Shown: positions 28,620 through 37,347 of the stretch, in pieces | Layout of the letters: every line of letters starts with the position of its first letter | Numbering within the stretch: the first letter of the stretch is position 1 | NCBI RefSeq assembly: GCF_003182135.1 | Contig: NZ_QGTL01000002.1 | Span: forward strand, 730,881 to 794,880 | DNA from: Nocardia neocaledoniensis | GTDB lineage: Bacteria; Actinomycetota; Actinomycetes; Mycobacteriales; Mycobacteriaceae | DNA: 64,000 nucleotides | Reading direction: 5' to 3' | Position numbers and translations under genes: made by a program | Notes under the pieces: model-generated | Told to the model about the DNA's origin: nothing | Database searches by the model: none | Seen by the model: only the letters and a program-made list of their open reading frames with translations

Positions 28620-29243
28620 GTGTTCATCACCCGTACCCGTGCCACCATCGTCGCCCTCGCCGCCGCGAGCTCGCTGCTACTCGCCGCCGGCTGTAGCGAC
28701 GACAGCTCCGACGCCCCCGCCCACCACTCCTCGACCACCACGTCGGCGAGCCCGACCAGCGCGACGGCCGGTGCCCGCACCGACTTCAACGACGCCGACG
28801 TGACCTTCCTGCAGATGATGTACCCGCATCACGCGCAGGCCGTCGAGATGGCGAAGATGGTGCCCAGCCGCACCCAGAATGAGCAGCTCATCGCGCTCGC
28901 CGCGCAGGTCGAGCAGGCCCAGGCGCCGGAGATGCAGCAGATCACCACCCTGCTGACCAGCTTCGGCAAGCCCGCGCCGACCACGGGCGGTGGGCACGAG
29001 GGCCACGGCATGCCCGGCATGATGACCGCCGAGCAGATGTCGGCGCTCGAGGCAGCCACCGGCGCCGAGTTCGACCGGCAGTGGCTGGAGATGATGATCG
29101 AGCACCACGAGGGCGCGGTCGACATGGCGAACACCGAGCTGACCGGTGGCGTCAACGCCGAGTCCAAGCAGCTCGCGACGGCGATCGTGTCCGCCCAGGA
29201 GGCCGAGATCAGCACGATGCGCGGCATGCTCGGCCAGAACTGA
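28620..29243 (+). CDS. DUF305 lipoprotein
   Basis: A 207-residue exported lipoprotein with lipobox LAAGC at about residue 21 and a four-helix ferritin-like DUF305 core carrying the twin metal motifs MMYPHHAQAVEM and MMIEHHEGAVDMA, plus a GGGHEGHGMPGMM loop rich in His and Met. Such proteins bind copper or other metals at the cell surface. The GTG start has a strong CCAGGAGGATC upstream. It is likely co-transcribed with the DUF6153-like gene. Confidence 0.9.
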   Translation: MFITRTRATIVALAAASSLLLAAGCSDDSSDAPAHHSSTTTSASPTSATAGARTDFNDADVTFLQMMYPHHAQAVEMAKMVPSRTQNEQLIALAAQVEQAQAPEMQQITTLLTSFGKPAPTTGGGHEGHGMPGMMTAEQMSALEAATGAEFDRQWLEMMIEHHEGAVDMANTELTGGVNAESKQLATAIVSAQEAEISTMRGMLGQN

Positions 29244-29408
29244 TCACGCGCGGCGCCGGGGCCTCGGCTCCGGCGCCGCTCCCGACGTCTCGGTTGATCA
29301 TCGAAATCGCCGCCGCGAGCTGACGTCACCGGCGCGCAGCCAGTACGGTCGATATGTTCGGCGTCGGGCGCAAACCGGCGTCGGCTGTCGGTGAGGGAGG
29401 AGACAGAC

Positions 29409-29927
29409 ATGAGACAACGGGAACGAGTGGGGGTCGCCACCGCACTCGCGGCCGCGGCGACCGGCATGGTCCTGATCGGCGCCTGCACCAAGCAGGTACC
29501 CGGTGACGCCCAGGCCAACCAAACCGACCTCGCGTCCTACACCTCCGAGGTGGCGGCCTCGTCGGCGGCGCGGGTGCAGAAGGCCAACGACGACGCCTGC
29601 GACGGCCTGCGCGCGGCCAACAAGAGCTCGGTCGCCTCGTTCAACGCCTACATCGAGGCCAGCAACAACCGGGCGCCCGACACCGACACCAAGGCGAACG
29701 AGGCGGTGACGACCCTGCGCAACAACGCCAAGGACTTCGCCCGCAAGCTCACCAACGACGTGATCCCCGCGCTCTCGGAACCGTTGCGTGCCTACCGCGA
29801 CAACACCAACACCCTTGCCGACACCCTCGAGCGCCGCGCTCCCACCGACGAGCTCAACGGCGTGATCGACACCTTCAACGCCGCCAAGGACGCCGCGATC
29901 GACGTCTGCGAGCCGTACGGCAACTGA
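29409..29927 (+). CDS. Hypothetical lipoprotein with a helical domain
   Basis: A 172-residue protein with a leader ending in lipobox LIGAC, then a helical domain with two cysteines (DDACDGLRAANKSS and DVCEPYGN) that could form a disulphide holding the N- and C-terminal helices. The pattern of conserved Asn and Leu suggests a four-helix bundle. No named domain is recognised. ATG 29409 follows GAGGGAGGAGA. It stands between DUF305 and the beta-lactamase-fold gene, all on the same strand and all exported. Confidence 0.72.
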   Translation: MRQRERVGVATALAAAATGMVLIGACTKQVPGDAQANQTDLASYTSEVAASSAARVQKANDDACDGLRAANKSSVASFNAYIEASNNRAPDTDTKANEAVTTLRNNAKDFARKLTNDVIPALSEPLRAYRDNTNTLADTLERRAPTDELNGVIDTFNAAKDAAIDVCEPYGN

Positions 29928-29991
29928 GCCCGCCGTAACAAGAACGTGATCGTTCACGATTCCCTCCCGGACATTCTTTCTGGAGGGCGAC

Positions 29992-31320
29992 GTGCACGGC
30001 TATGTGAAATACCTTGTGGCAGCGGCGGTTACCGCGCTGACGCTGTCTTCGGGCGCACTGCTGCCCGGTCCGGCGCGGGCCGAACCGGTCACCGCCAAGC
30101 AGTGTGAGGTCACTTCGGGGCGCACGCCCCAGTCGGCGACGCCTGTCGAGGCGGCGCTCGATCCCGCCCGGCTCGGCGAGGCGATGCAGCTGGCGACGAA
30201 CGCCACCCGCTTCAACATCCAGATCTATCGCAACAACTGCCTGGTCGGCGTCGGACCGCGCAATGCCGAATCCGGTGGCGTGGCCTGGAATCTGTGGAGC
30301 GGCACCAAGAGCGTTGTCGCGCTCGTCGCGGGCCTCGCGGTGGACGACGGCCGCCTGCGCGTCGACGAACCGATCGGCGCCTATCTGCCCGCGGGTCTCG
30401 GCGACGAGGCGCACCGGGCGATCACGGTGCGCAATCTGCTCACCGAGTCCTCCGGGATGGAGGTGGCGGTCGCCGCCGAGGGCGCGACCGGACTGGCCGC
30501 GCTGGATCCCAATGTCGTCGCCCAGGCGCTGGCCATGCCGATCGAGCGCCCGCAGGGCACCATGTTCCGCTACAGCCAGCGCGCCGTCGACCTGCTGGTC
30601 TACGTGATCCAGCAGGCCATCGGCGAGGACTTCCAGGATTACGCCCAGCGAAAGCTGTTCGACCCCTTGGGCATCCCGCGCAGCGACTACTTCTGGGCCC
30701 GCGACCGCGCCGGAAACACCTACGGCCACGCGCATCTCATCCTGCCGCCGGACGACTTCGCGAAAATCGGCCTGCTGGTGGGCAATCGAGGTAAATGGAA
30801 CGACCTGCAGGTGATCTCGGACGACTACATGCGCGCGGCGCTGTCGCCCTCGGCGAGCATGCCCTGCTACGGCTTCCTGTTCGTGATCAACGGCGAACCC
30901 TGCCGGCTCGAGTTCCCTGGCCTTCCCTATGACGCGGTGAAGATCTCGGGCATGCTGCGCAACGACAGCTACATCGTGCCCAGCCTCGGCCTGATGGTGA
31001 ACTGGACCGGCGTCGCGACGCCCGGCTCCTCCACCTACACCCACAACGTGATGCGCACCCTCGGCTCGGCCTTCCTCGACACGCACGTGCCCGATCCCGG
31101 CCCGTACCAGGAGCGGCCGGATGTGAGCGTCACCGATCCGATGATCGCGCGCCCCGACGCCCTGCTCGGCACCTTCGGCATCGGCCCGTACGCCTACCCC
31201 GGCTGCAGCTTCGTCGACTGCCTCGGCGAGACACCCAAGCCGCCGTTCTCCGACTGGCCGCCCGGCTGTGTGGTCCTGGGGTGCGTCGGCACCAACCCGG
31301 CGACGCCCGGCATTCGCTGA
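29992..31320 (+). CDS. Secreted serine hydrolase of the beta-lactamase/PBP fold
   Basis: A 442-residue exported protein: signal peptide to ARA near residue 30, then a class-C-type hydrolase with the nucleophile motif Ser103-Gly-Thr-Lys106 and a tyrosine motif FRYSQRAVDLL, close to the YxN pattern. Four or more cysteines near the end (CSFVDC, CVVLGC) may form disulphides. The fold covers esterases, peptidases and penicillin-interacting enzymes; the YSQ in place of YxN makes true beta-lactamase activity less likely. GTG 29992 has a TGGAGGGCGAC ribosome site. Confidence 0.83.
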   Translation: MHGYVKYLVAAAVTALTLSSGALLPGPARAEPVTAKQCEVTSGRTPQSATPVEAALDPARLGEAMQLATNATRFNIQIYRNNCLVGVGPRNAESGGVAWNLWSGTKSVVALVAGLAVDDGRLRVDEPIGAYLPAGLGDEAHRAITVRNLLTESSGMEVAVAAEGATGLAALDPNVVAQALAMPIERPQGTMFRYSQRAVDLLVYVIQQAIGEDFQDYAQRKLFDPLGIPRSDYFWARDRAGNTYGHAHLILPPDDFAKIGLLVGNRGKWNDLQVISDDYMRAALSPSASMPCYGFLFVINGEPCRLEFPGLPYDAVKISGMLRNDSYIVPSLGLMVNWTGVATPGSSTYTHNVMRTLGSAFLDTHVPDPGPYQERPDVSVTDPMIARPDALLGTFGIGPYAYPGCSFVDCLGETPKPPFSDWPPGCVVLGCVGTNPATPGIR

Positions 31321-31490
31321 GCGCGCCGGTTCCCCTTCCGCGGCCGCACGCCTACGCTGACAGGTACCTGCCCTGAACAGGGTGGGTGAAACATCCCGAA
31401 GACCGGCAAGTTTCCAGCAATACGCGTGCTTCAATCGATCGCCCGACCCGGGGCGAATCGATCGAGTGCCCGAACGCGAGGTGTGTCGTC

Positions 31491-31865
31491 ATGTCATTCT
31501 GGGAAGTGCTATGGCTCATCATTGTGAGCTTCGCTTTTGTCGCCTATCTGATGATGCTGTTCATGATCGTCGGGGACCTGTTCCGGGACAAGAACACCTC
31601 GGGCTGGGCGAAGGCGGTCTGGATCATCTGCCTGATCTTCTTCCCGCTCATCACCGCCCTGGTGTACCTGATCGCGCGTGGTCAGGGCATGGCTGAGCGG
31701 TCGAGCGCGGAGGCGAAGCAGATCAAACAGGCGCAGGACTCCTACATCAGGGAGACCGCGGGTACCAGCCCGGCCGCGCAGATCGCGGACGCGAAGAAGC
31801 TGTTCGACGAGGGGTCCATCACGCAGGCCGAGTTCGATCAGTTGAAGAACAAAGCGCTCGCCTGA
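31491..31865 (+). CDS. Small membrane protein with PLDc_N-like and SHOCT domains
   Basis: A 124-residue protein. Two transmembrane helices with the phospholipase D N-terminal-like pattern (FWEVLWLIIVSFAFVAYLMM and AVWIICLIFFPLITALVYLIARG) are followed by a helical linker and a C-terminal SHOCT motif (IADAKKLFDEGSITQAEFDQLK). Such proteins are common in actinobacteria and of unknown role; SHOCT suggests oligomer formation. The ATG at 31491 is chosen; an in-frame extension to 31386 lacks a ribosome site. Confidence 0.82.
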   Translation: MSFWEVLWLIIVSFAFVAYLMMLFMIVGDLFRDKNTSGWAKAVWIICLIFFPLITALVYLIARGQGMAERSSAEAKQIKQAQDSYIRETAGTSPAAQIADAKKLFDEGSITQAEFDQLKNKALA

Positions 31866-32031
31866 TCCCGTTCTCCGGAAGGTCCCGCCCACCATTACCC
31901 TCGGTGCGCGGGACCCTCCTCGTTCGCCAGGGAAAAGGCCCTGGGCGCGTGACTCCTCGTCGCGTATTCTCGAAGCAACCGGACAGGACCAGTAGGGACC
32001 GGTGCACCGCTCGCGAGAAGGAGCCGCCCTC

Positions 32032-32763
32032 ATGCCCGCACCGCTGCGCGACAGCGCAGTGCCCAAACACGAACAGCTGCGCGCGATCCTGTTGCAGAAA
32101 TGCACGCGCGAGCTCCAGCCGGGCGACCTCATGACCAGCGAGCGCAATCTGATGCAGGACTACGGCGTCAGCCGGATCACCGTGCGCGAAGCGATCGGGC
32201 AGTTGGTCAACGAGGGCTACCTGGTCCGGGTGCGCGGCAAGGGCACCTTCGTGGCGCACCGACCGGTGCAGTCGCGACTGCATCTGGCCTCGTTCACCGA
32301 GGAGATGCGCGCGCTCGGCCACGACCCGACCACACTGGTCCTGGTCGCCGAGGAGGCGGTGCCGCCCGAGGCCACCGCCCGCGCACTGCGACTGCCCGCC
32401 GACACGGCCGCCTACCACGTCCGCCGACTCCGCCTGGCCGACGAGGAACCGGTGAGCGTGGACGACGCCTGGTTCAACCCCGAGCTGCTGCCCGGCCTGA
32501 TCTCGCACGACCTCACCAGTTCGATCTACCGCACCACCGCGGACCGCTACGGCAGGCCGATCGAGCGGGCCGTGCAGACCGTGGACGCGCAGGCCGCCGA
32601 GTCCGGCGTCGCGATGCTGCTCGGCGTGCGCAAGGGCGCCCCGGTCCTGCACTTCGACCGGGTGTCGTTCAGCGCCGAGGTGCCGATCGAGCACACCCAC
32701 AGCTGGTACCGCTCCGACCGCTATCGCGTGCAGATGGAAGTCGGTGAGCGATCACCGGTATGA
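32032..32763 (+). CDS. GntR/HutC-family regulator with UTRA domain
   Basis: A 243-residue regulator. The N-terminal winged helix (about residues 8-75) has MTSERNLMQDYGVSRITVREA and the wing RVRGKGTFVA; the C-terminal UTRA effector domain spans about 90-235. HutC-type proteins sense small sugars, amino-sugars or histidine derivatives. AAGGAG sits eight bases before ATG 32032. The gene faces no obvious metabolic partner; the next gene encodes a small secreted protein preceded by an inverted repeat that might be its target. Confidence 0.88.
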   Translation: MPAPLRDSAVPKHEQLRAILLQKCTRELQPGDLMTSERNLMQDYGVSRITVREAIGQLVNEGYLVRVRGKGTFVAHRPVQSRLHLASFTEEMRALGHDPTTLVLVAEEAVPPEATARALRLPADTAAYHVRRLRLADEEPVSVDDAWFNPELLPGLISHDLTSSIYRTTADRYGRPIERAVQTVDAQAAESGVAMLLGVRKGAPVLHFDRVSFSAEVPIEHTHSWYRSDRYRVQMEVGERSPV

Positions 32764-32778
32764 AATAGTCATATTTCA
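32761..32778. promoter_or_regulatory. AT-rich inverted repeat before the small secreted protein
   Basis: TGAAATA and TATTTCA form a perfect 7-bp inverted repeat with spacer GTCA. It overlaps the GntR stop codon and lies about 50 bases before the next start. Confidence 0.4.
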
Positions 32779-32826
32779 GATACTGTATGGGCGCTATCAC
32801 AGCGAAGTGCTCGGAGGTATCCCCCC

Positions 32827-33111
32827 ATGTCCATCCCCAGATCCACCACGCGCGCGGGGCTTTCGGCCCTGATCGCCGCCGCGGCCGTCCTCGGCGCCGC
32901 GGGCACCGCCAACGCCATCGGCGGCCTCGACTGGGACCTGCTCCCCTCGGGCTCGGTCCAGATCGGCCCACCCACCGGCAGCGCGGGCTCGGTCGACGTG
33001 GGCAGCGGCGCCGGCTCCTTCGACGCCGACCTCGGCTCCTCGGCCCCCCAACCCCTCCCCGGCACGGGCTCCGCCGTCTTCCCGCCGCCGTTCCCCGGCT
33101 CGGTCGGCTGA
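32827..33111 (+). CDS. Small secreted Gly/Pro/Ser-rich protein
   Basis: A 94-residue protein with a clear signal peptide (cleavage after TANA near residue 30) and a low-complexity mature part rich in Gly, Ser and Pro, with no cysteine. It resembles small wall-associated proteins of Nocardia and Rhodococcus but no family is recognised. The ATG has GGAGGT nine bases upstream. Confidence 0.72.
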   Translation: MSIPRSTTRAGLSALIAAAAVLGAAGTANAIGGLDWDLLPSGSVQIGPPTGSAGSVDVGSGAGSFDADLGSSAPQPLPGTGSAVFPPPFPGSVG

Positions 33112-33169
33112 TCGCCCGCCGCGGCGCGCACGTTTGCGCGCCGCGGCCTCGGCTCAGTCCGCTGAACCC

Positions 33170-33991
33170 CTAGCTCTCCTCGGTCGCCGCTTCGATGACG
33201 ATCCCCCCGAAACGGCCTTCCCGCATGGTCGCCGGACGGCCATCGATGAAACACCTACCAGTGCGGGTGACCTCGACGCATTCTTCTCGCTGGGCACCAC
33301 TGTCGCCCGTGAAGTAGGCGATCATGCCGCCGGAGAAGTCGACATTGAAGCCGGTCACCCGTCGACCGGCACGGTCGGTGGTGCGACCTCGGCAGTGGTC
33401 ACAGACCGCGCGCGGATATCGCGGGTCGTGGACCGCGGCTCGCGCGCAGAGCGGGCAGGGTTGCGTGTATCGACGTCCGGCTTCCCGTTCGCGCATCAGC
33501 TGATCGTCGCGGGCGAAGAAACTCCGTGCGGAGCCCGCGATCTTGTACCTGCGCAGGGCGATGAGGAGGTACTCGGCATGGTCGGCGGTCTCGGGGTCGA
33601 GCGCGTCTCGACCCGGCAACTCGTCGATCCGCGTGAGCCCGGCGTCGTACGCCGCCATCGCCGCGCGGTGTGCCACAGAGAGCTCACTGTCGGCGATGTA
33701 TCTGTTGGCGTGTTCGGCGCGCGCCAGATGTTCATCGATCACCATGTCGATGGTGCGTTCGGCCCGCGACAGCAGTCCGCTGCCGCGTCCTTCCGTGGTC
33801 ACCAGAACGTAGCCGTCGAGGTCACCGTCATCGGTTCGGATCGTTTGCAGGTATGCGAAACCGCCGCCGTGGCGGGCGGTTTCGAGCCCCGGATGCGGAT
33901 AAGGGACGAGGGAGTCGGGATCGTTCGCGTGGTCGCGTGCGATCCGCAGCGCTTCATCGCGAGTCGGGAGCGAGCGCGAACCCGGATTCAT
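33170..33991 (-). CDS. Hypothetical cytoplasmic protein with a zinc ribbon
   Basis: A 273-residue soluble protein. Residues about 178-200 form a two-knuckle zinc ribbon (CPLC, then CDHC 14 residues later). The N-terminal half begins TRDEALRIARDHAND and contains a short beta-rich stretch; the C-terminal part is beta-rich (FSGGMIAYFTGDSG, GRCFIDGRPATMREG). No known family is recognised. It is read against its neighbours on the left and parallel to the GMC oxidoreductase on the right, from which it is separated by 21 bases, so they could share a transcript. Confidence 0.72.
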   Translation of the reverse strand: MNPGSRSLPTRDEALRIARDHANDPDSLVPYPHPGLETARHGGGFAYLQTIRTDDGDLDGYVLVTTEGRGSGLLSRAERTIDMVIDEHLARAEHANRYIADSELSVAHRAAMAAYDAGLTRIDELPGRDALDPETADHAEYLLIALRRYKIAGSARSFFARDDQLMREREAGRRYTQPCPLCARAAVHDPRYPRAVCDHCRGRTTDRAGRRVTGFNVDFSGGMIAYFTGDSGAQREECVEVTRTGRCFIDGRPATMREGRFGGIVIEAATEES

Positions 33992-34012
33992 AGCCGCCAG
34001 CCTATCGATCGG

Positions 34013-35581
34013 TCAGATGATTGTGCCCACGTCCGTGCGGACCAGGTTTTCCAAGGCCCGTTCGGCGAGGGCGGCGATGGTCATCGACGGGTTGCAGGCG
34101 GCGGTGTTGCCTGGCATGAGGGCGCCGTCGAGGACGTAGAGGCCGCGTTGGCCGTGGACTCGGCCGTCGAGGTCGCAGACGGTGCCCATGTTGGCGCCGC
34201 CCAGGGGGTGCCAGGTGGAGGGGAACAGGGTGTTGGTGTCGATCAGAGTGCTGGCGGGGCCTGCGATGCGGCGGACGGTGGGGTCGATGTGGTTGTTCTG
34301 GATGGCGTGGTCGCCGTCGCCTGGCCAGTGCAGGGTGGCGGCGTCGGTGCGGGAGTCGTAGACGAATTCGCCTCGGCTGGAACTGACTCCGTAGCCGACG
34401 AGCATGGTGGCGCCGGGGTCGACGGGCAGGGACGGGATCGATGCCTGGATGACGGTGAAGGCGGAATGCGGGTCGTCCCAGTTCTTGCTGCCGTAGACGA
34501 CCGGGCCGCCCTGGGCCGCACCGAATCCGGCGGCGGGGTCGCGCCAGACGTAGATGCGGTCGGCGTTGGTGCCCCAGCCGCGGCCGAGTTCGTCGGGCAG
34601 GTCGGCGATCCCGCCGGTGGCGCCGGCGCGCACGAGCAGGCGGGTGGTGTTGAGGCTGCCTGCCGCGAGAACCAGGGCCTTGGTGGCGATCACCTTGTTC
34701 TCCAGCACGTTTCCGGCGGTGTCGATGCGGTTCACGCGTACCACCCAGCGGCCGTCGGCGGCGCGCTCGATGTCGGTCACCTCGTGCAGCGTGCGCACCT
34801 CCACGAGGCCGGTCGCCTCGGCGGCGGCGAGGTAGGTGACGTCGACGGAATGCTTGCCGCCGTTGTTCACACCCATCGCACCGTCACCGTTGGTGTAGGA
34901 CGGCGCCATCTCGCCCCGTAGTTCGGCCAGGGCGTAGTTCCAGTCGATCGGCATCGGGATCTTGGCGAGCGGCAGTCCGGCGGCGCGCACGCGCTCGGCG
35001 AAAACGCGTGCCGCGGTGTAGTTCTCGTGGTTGACCAGTTCGTCCGGCGCGGTGGCCAGGCCGAGCATGCGGGCCACGCGCGGGTAGTGGACCCGGTCCA
35101 TCCGGTCCCAGTCCAGCCCGGCCGGGAAGTGCGTCTCGAACACCTCACGCGTCGGTTGCAGGGACATGCCCTGGTAGATCAGCGAGCCACCGCCGAGGCC
35201 GGCGGCGCACAGCGCGGTCATCCCGGCGCCCGGAACGGCTTCCACCAGACCGGCATACGGCTCGAAGACCAGCGGGCGGCCGAACACCATCGGGTCGGAC
35301 CGGTACCAGAGCATGCGCTTGTCGGGGTTGGTGGCCAGGGGGAAGGTCTGAGCATTGGGACCGGTCGGCCAGCGCCTGCCGCGCTCGAGCAGCAGCACCG
35401 GCACGCCGGCCTCGGCCAGGCGCAGGGCGGTCACGCCGCCGCCGAAGCCGGAGCCGATCACCACCACGCGGTGTTCCTCGGTGGTACTCGGGACGCGCGC
35501 GGCGGCTGTCCGAGTGGTGGCGAGGGTCAGACCTGCGGCGGCAGCCCCGGTGAGCAGGGCGCGGCGGCTCAATTTCGACAT
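34013..35581 (-). CDS. Tat-exported GMC-type oxidoreductase, cholesterol-oxidase-like
   Basis: A 522-residue flavoenzyme. The N-terminus has a twin-arginine signal (SRRALLTGAAAAG) and the FAD motif VVVIGSGFGGGVTALRLAEAG follows; GLGGGSLIYQGM and the C-terminal WHPLGGANMG and MPGNTAACNPSMTIAALAER, with His and Asn, match secreted cholesterol oxidases (ChoE type). It would oxidise the 3-hydroxyl of a sterol outside the cell. By memory alignment the glutamate that drives isomerisation in those enzymes is replaced near VIQASIPSLP. The ATG at 35581 is chosen for the Tat signal. It diverges from a TetR gene across a palindromic site. Confidence 0.87.
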   Translation of the reverse strand: MSKLSRRALLTGAAAAGLTLATTRTAAARVPSTTEEHRVVVIGSGFGGGVTALRLAEAGVPVLLLERGRRWPTGPNAQTFPLATNPDKRMLWYRSDPMVFGRPLVFEPYAGLVEAVPGAGMTALCAAGLGGGSLIYQGMSLQPTREVFETHFPAGLDWDRMDRVHYPRVARMLGLATAPDELVNHENYTAARVFAERVRAAGLPLAKIPMPIDWNYALAELRGEMAPSYTNGDGAMGVNNGGKHSVDVTYLAAAEATGLVEVRTLHEVTDIERAADGRWVVRVNRIDTAGNVLENKVIATKALVLAAGSLNTTRLLVRAGATGGIADLPDELGRGWGTNADRIYVWRDPAAGFGAAQGGPVVYGSKNWDDPHSAFTVIQASIPSLPVDPGATMLVGYGVSSSRGEFVYDSRTDAATLHWPGDGDHAIQNNHIDPTVRRIAGPASTLIDTNTLFPSTWHPLGGANMGTVCDLDGRVHGQRGLYVLDGALMPGNTAACNPSMTIAALAERALENLVRTDVGTII

Positions 35582-35604
35582 GCGGGAAACCTTCGTCAGA
35601 GGAG

Positions 35605-35637
35605 TGGTAACCGTGTTACCGGTCGGCGACGTTACCA
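35605..35637. promoter_or_regulatory. Operator between the GMC oxidoreductase and TetR genes
   Basis: GGTAAC, CGT and GTTACC form a perfect inverted repeat (35606-35620) in a 63-base divergent gap; a further GTTACCA half-site lies at 35631-35637, matching the opposite TGGTAAC at 35605. Confidence 0.65.
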
Positions 35638-35644
35638 TTCACCG

Positions 35645-36229
35645 GTGGCCAGGGAGACCGATTCCGACGCCTCGGCGAAGATCGTCGCGGTGGTGCTGGA
35701 CCTGCTGAACACCGAGGGGTACGAGGCGGTCCAGCTGCGCACCGTCGCCGCGCGCGCCCACGTGTCGCTGGCCAAGATCTACCGGCTCTTCCGCACCAGG
35801 GACGAGCTGATCATCACCGCGCTCGCCCAGTGGATGGATGCCAACGCCTACGCCGACGTGGCCCCACCCGAGCCCGGCGAATCCGTGCGCGAGACCCTGA
35901 TCCGGGTGCTGCGCAGCGTCTTCGAGCCGTGGGAGCGCAATCCCAAGATGCTCGAGGCCTACCACCACGCGCGCACCGGTCCCGGCGGCGAGCGCCTCGA
36001 CACCCAGGGTCTGCTCGCCGTGCTCCCGGCCGCCGAGGCCGCCCTGCGCGGACTCGACTCCGACTACCTCGCCGACCTGGGTCTGATCATGGGAAACATG
36101 GCGCTGGCGCTGATCGGGCGGTTCGCGGCGGGCACCCTGCCGATCACCGAGATCCGCTCCACGATGGAGCGCACGGCCTACCGGATGACCGCCGACAACG
36201 CGAGCGCCGCACGCCGCGGCGGACGCTGA
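35645..36229 (+). CDS. TetR-family regulator divergent from the GMC oxidoreductase
   Basis: A 194-residue regulator. The helix-turn-helix covers about residues 10-56 (LRTVAARAHVSLAKIYRLFRTRDELI). The C-terminal domain holds PKMLEAYHHARTGPGGERLD, as seen in KstR-like sterol regulators, though the match is loose. The GTG at 35645 begins seven bases past the operator half-site. The divergent layout and palindrome suggest it represses both itself and the sterol oxidase, with a sterol or its CoA form as possible ligand. Confidence 0.86.
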   Translation: MARETDSDASAKIVAVVLDLLNTEGYEAVQLRTVAARAHVSLAKIYRLFRTRDELIITALAQWMDANAYADVAPPEPGESVRETLIRVLRSVFEPWERNPKMLEAYHHARTGPGGERLDTQGLLAVLPAAEAALRGLDSDYLADLGLIMGNMALALIGRFAAGTLPITEIRSTMERTAYRMTADNASAARRGGR

Positions 36230-36255
36230 CATCCGTTCCCGCGCAAGCGATACCT

Positions 36256-36280
36256 GTTTCGCCTCGGAATTGCGGGGCAT
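36256..36280 (+). promoter_or_regulatory. Candidate SigB/SigF-type stress promoter
   Basis: GTTT (36256-36259) and GGGCAT (36275-36280) are 15 bases apart, close to the general-stress consensus GTTT-N15-17-GGGTAT. It lies 67 bases before the small membrane protein gene. Confidence 0.45.
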
Positions 36281-36346
36281 ACGCACCATGCGACGGAGGT
36301 TCCGCCGCGATCTCGACGTAGATCCCATAGCGAACAGGTGAGTTCC

Positions 36347-36502
36347 ATGATCCTTCTCGGCGCAGTACTCCTCATCGCCGGACTCGTTTTCGGCATCTCC
36401 TTGCTCTCCACCGTGGGCGTGATCCTGCTGGTGATCGGTGTCGTCCTGGCCCTCGCGGGCAGCGTGGGACGCCCGGTCGGCGGCCGCCGTCACTACTTCT
36501 GA
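36347..36502 (+). CDS. Very small membrane protein, DUF6131-like
   Basis: A 51-residue protein, ATG 36347 to TGA 36502, made of two hydrophobic helices (MILLGAVLLIAGLVFG and VGVILLVIGVVLALAG) and a basic tail GGRRHYF. This size, composition and ending fit the DUF6131 group common in actinobacteria. A stress-type promoter lies upstream. It may be co-transcribed with the next small membrane protein, 27 bases on. Confidence 0.75.
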   Translation: MILLGAVLLIAGLVFGISLLSTVGVILLVIGVVLALAGSVGRPVGGRRHYF

Positions 36503-36529
36503 CCCAGCTCGACTCCAGGAGGAAGTGTC

Positions 36530-36745
36530 ATGACGGCGAATGTGCCCCGAATAGTCTCGATCCTCGTGCTGCTGTGGCTGATCATCGGCGTCGTCGCCGG
36601 TGGGCAGCGCGGCTACTACACCGATCGGGAGCAGAACTGCGCGACGCTCGGCACCATCGCGGTGACGATCATCGCCGGTCCGCTGAACTATATGGGCGTC
36701 AATCCCAAGGTGGACGACTGCGCGCTGCCGGAGCCCAGCCAGTAG
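36530..36745 (+). CDS. Small exported or membrane protein
   Basis: A 71-residue protein with one N-terminal hydrophobic helix (VSILVLLWLIIGVVAGG) and a short outside part with two cysteines (EQNCATLG and DDCALPEP) that could be disulphide-linked. AGGAGGAAG precedes the ATG. No family recognised. It follows the DUF6131-like gene closely. Confidence 0.7.
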   Translation: MTANVPRIVSILVLLWLIIGVVAGGQRGYYTDREQNCATLGTIAVTIIAGPLNYMGVNPKVDDCALPEPSQ

Positions 36746-36746
36746 G

Positions 36747-37187
36747 TCACTGAGCGCGGGCCCTGATCAGGTTCGCCAGCCGGTCCAGCGACTCCTGGTT
36801 GCGGGCGGCGAAGACGAGGTCCTGGGCCAGTCCGGGGATCAGCTGAGCTGGTCCGCCGGACGCGCGCTCGGTCATCCTGATGGTGGTGTGCCCCGGCTCG
36901 GCCTCGGCGAGGGTGAGCCGGATCCAGGCCGAGCCCACCGACCACAGCCGCGCCTCCAACTCGAGGCGGTGCGGTGGGTCGACCGCGCGCACCACCGTGG
37001 TGTCGCTGATCAGCACCGGCCAGAGCCCGAAGCGATAGTGGATCCGGCTGCCCACCGCGGGCCAGTCCGGGTCCACTTCGCCGATGTGCGAGGCGCCGAC
37101 CACCCAGCTCGCGTAGAGCCACCCGTCGGCCAGCGTGGCGAACGCGGCCGACGGGTCCACCGGCACGGTGACCTCGGCAGTCAGCAT
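36747..37187 (-). CDS. SRPBCC/polyketide-cyclase-like protein
   Basis: A 146-residue START-like protein: the opening VTVPVDPSAAFATLADGWLYASWVVGASHI and the strand pattern up to TTIRMTERASGG fit the SRPBCC lipid/ligand-binding fold. Function unknown; such proteins bind small hydrophobic molecules or assist polyketide tailoring. The ATG at 37187 has GAGGA upstream; the frame extends further without a good start. It converges with the small membrane protein gene. Confidence 0.78.
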   Translation of the reverse strand: MLTAEVTVPVDPSAAFATLADGWLYASWVVGASHIGEVDPDWPAVGSRIHYRFGLWPVLISDTTVVRAVDPPHRLELEARLWSVGSAWIRLTLAEAEPGHTTIRMTERASGGPAQLIPGLAQDLVFAARNQESLDRLANLIRARAQ

Positions 37188-37347
37188 GTCTGAATCCTCG
37201 TCGGTCGCGGAAGTGCGGCCACTCCAGCGTAATCGGCGCGTGCCACCCGCGCCCGGCGCGCGCGCCGGGGTGAGCGACACGGCACGCCGACATCGTAAAG
37301 ATGCGGGAAAATTGCTGTACACCGAGCCGACGTGGGATCGTTCCCCT

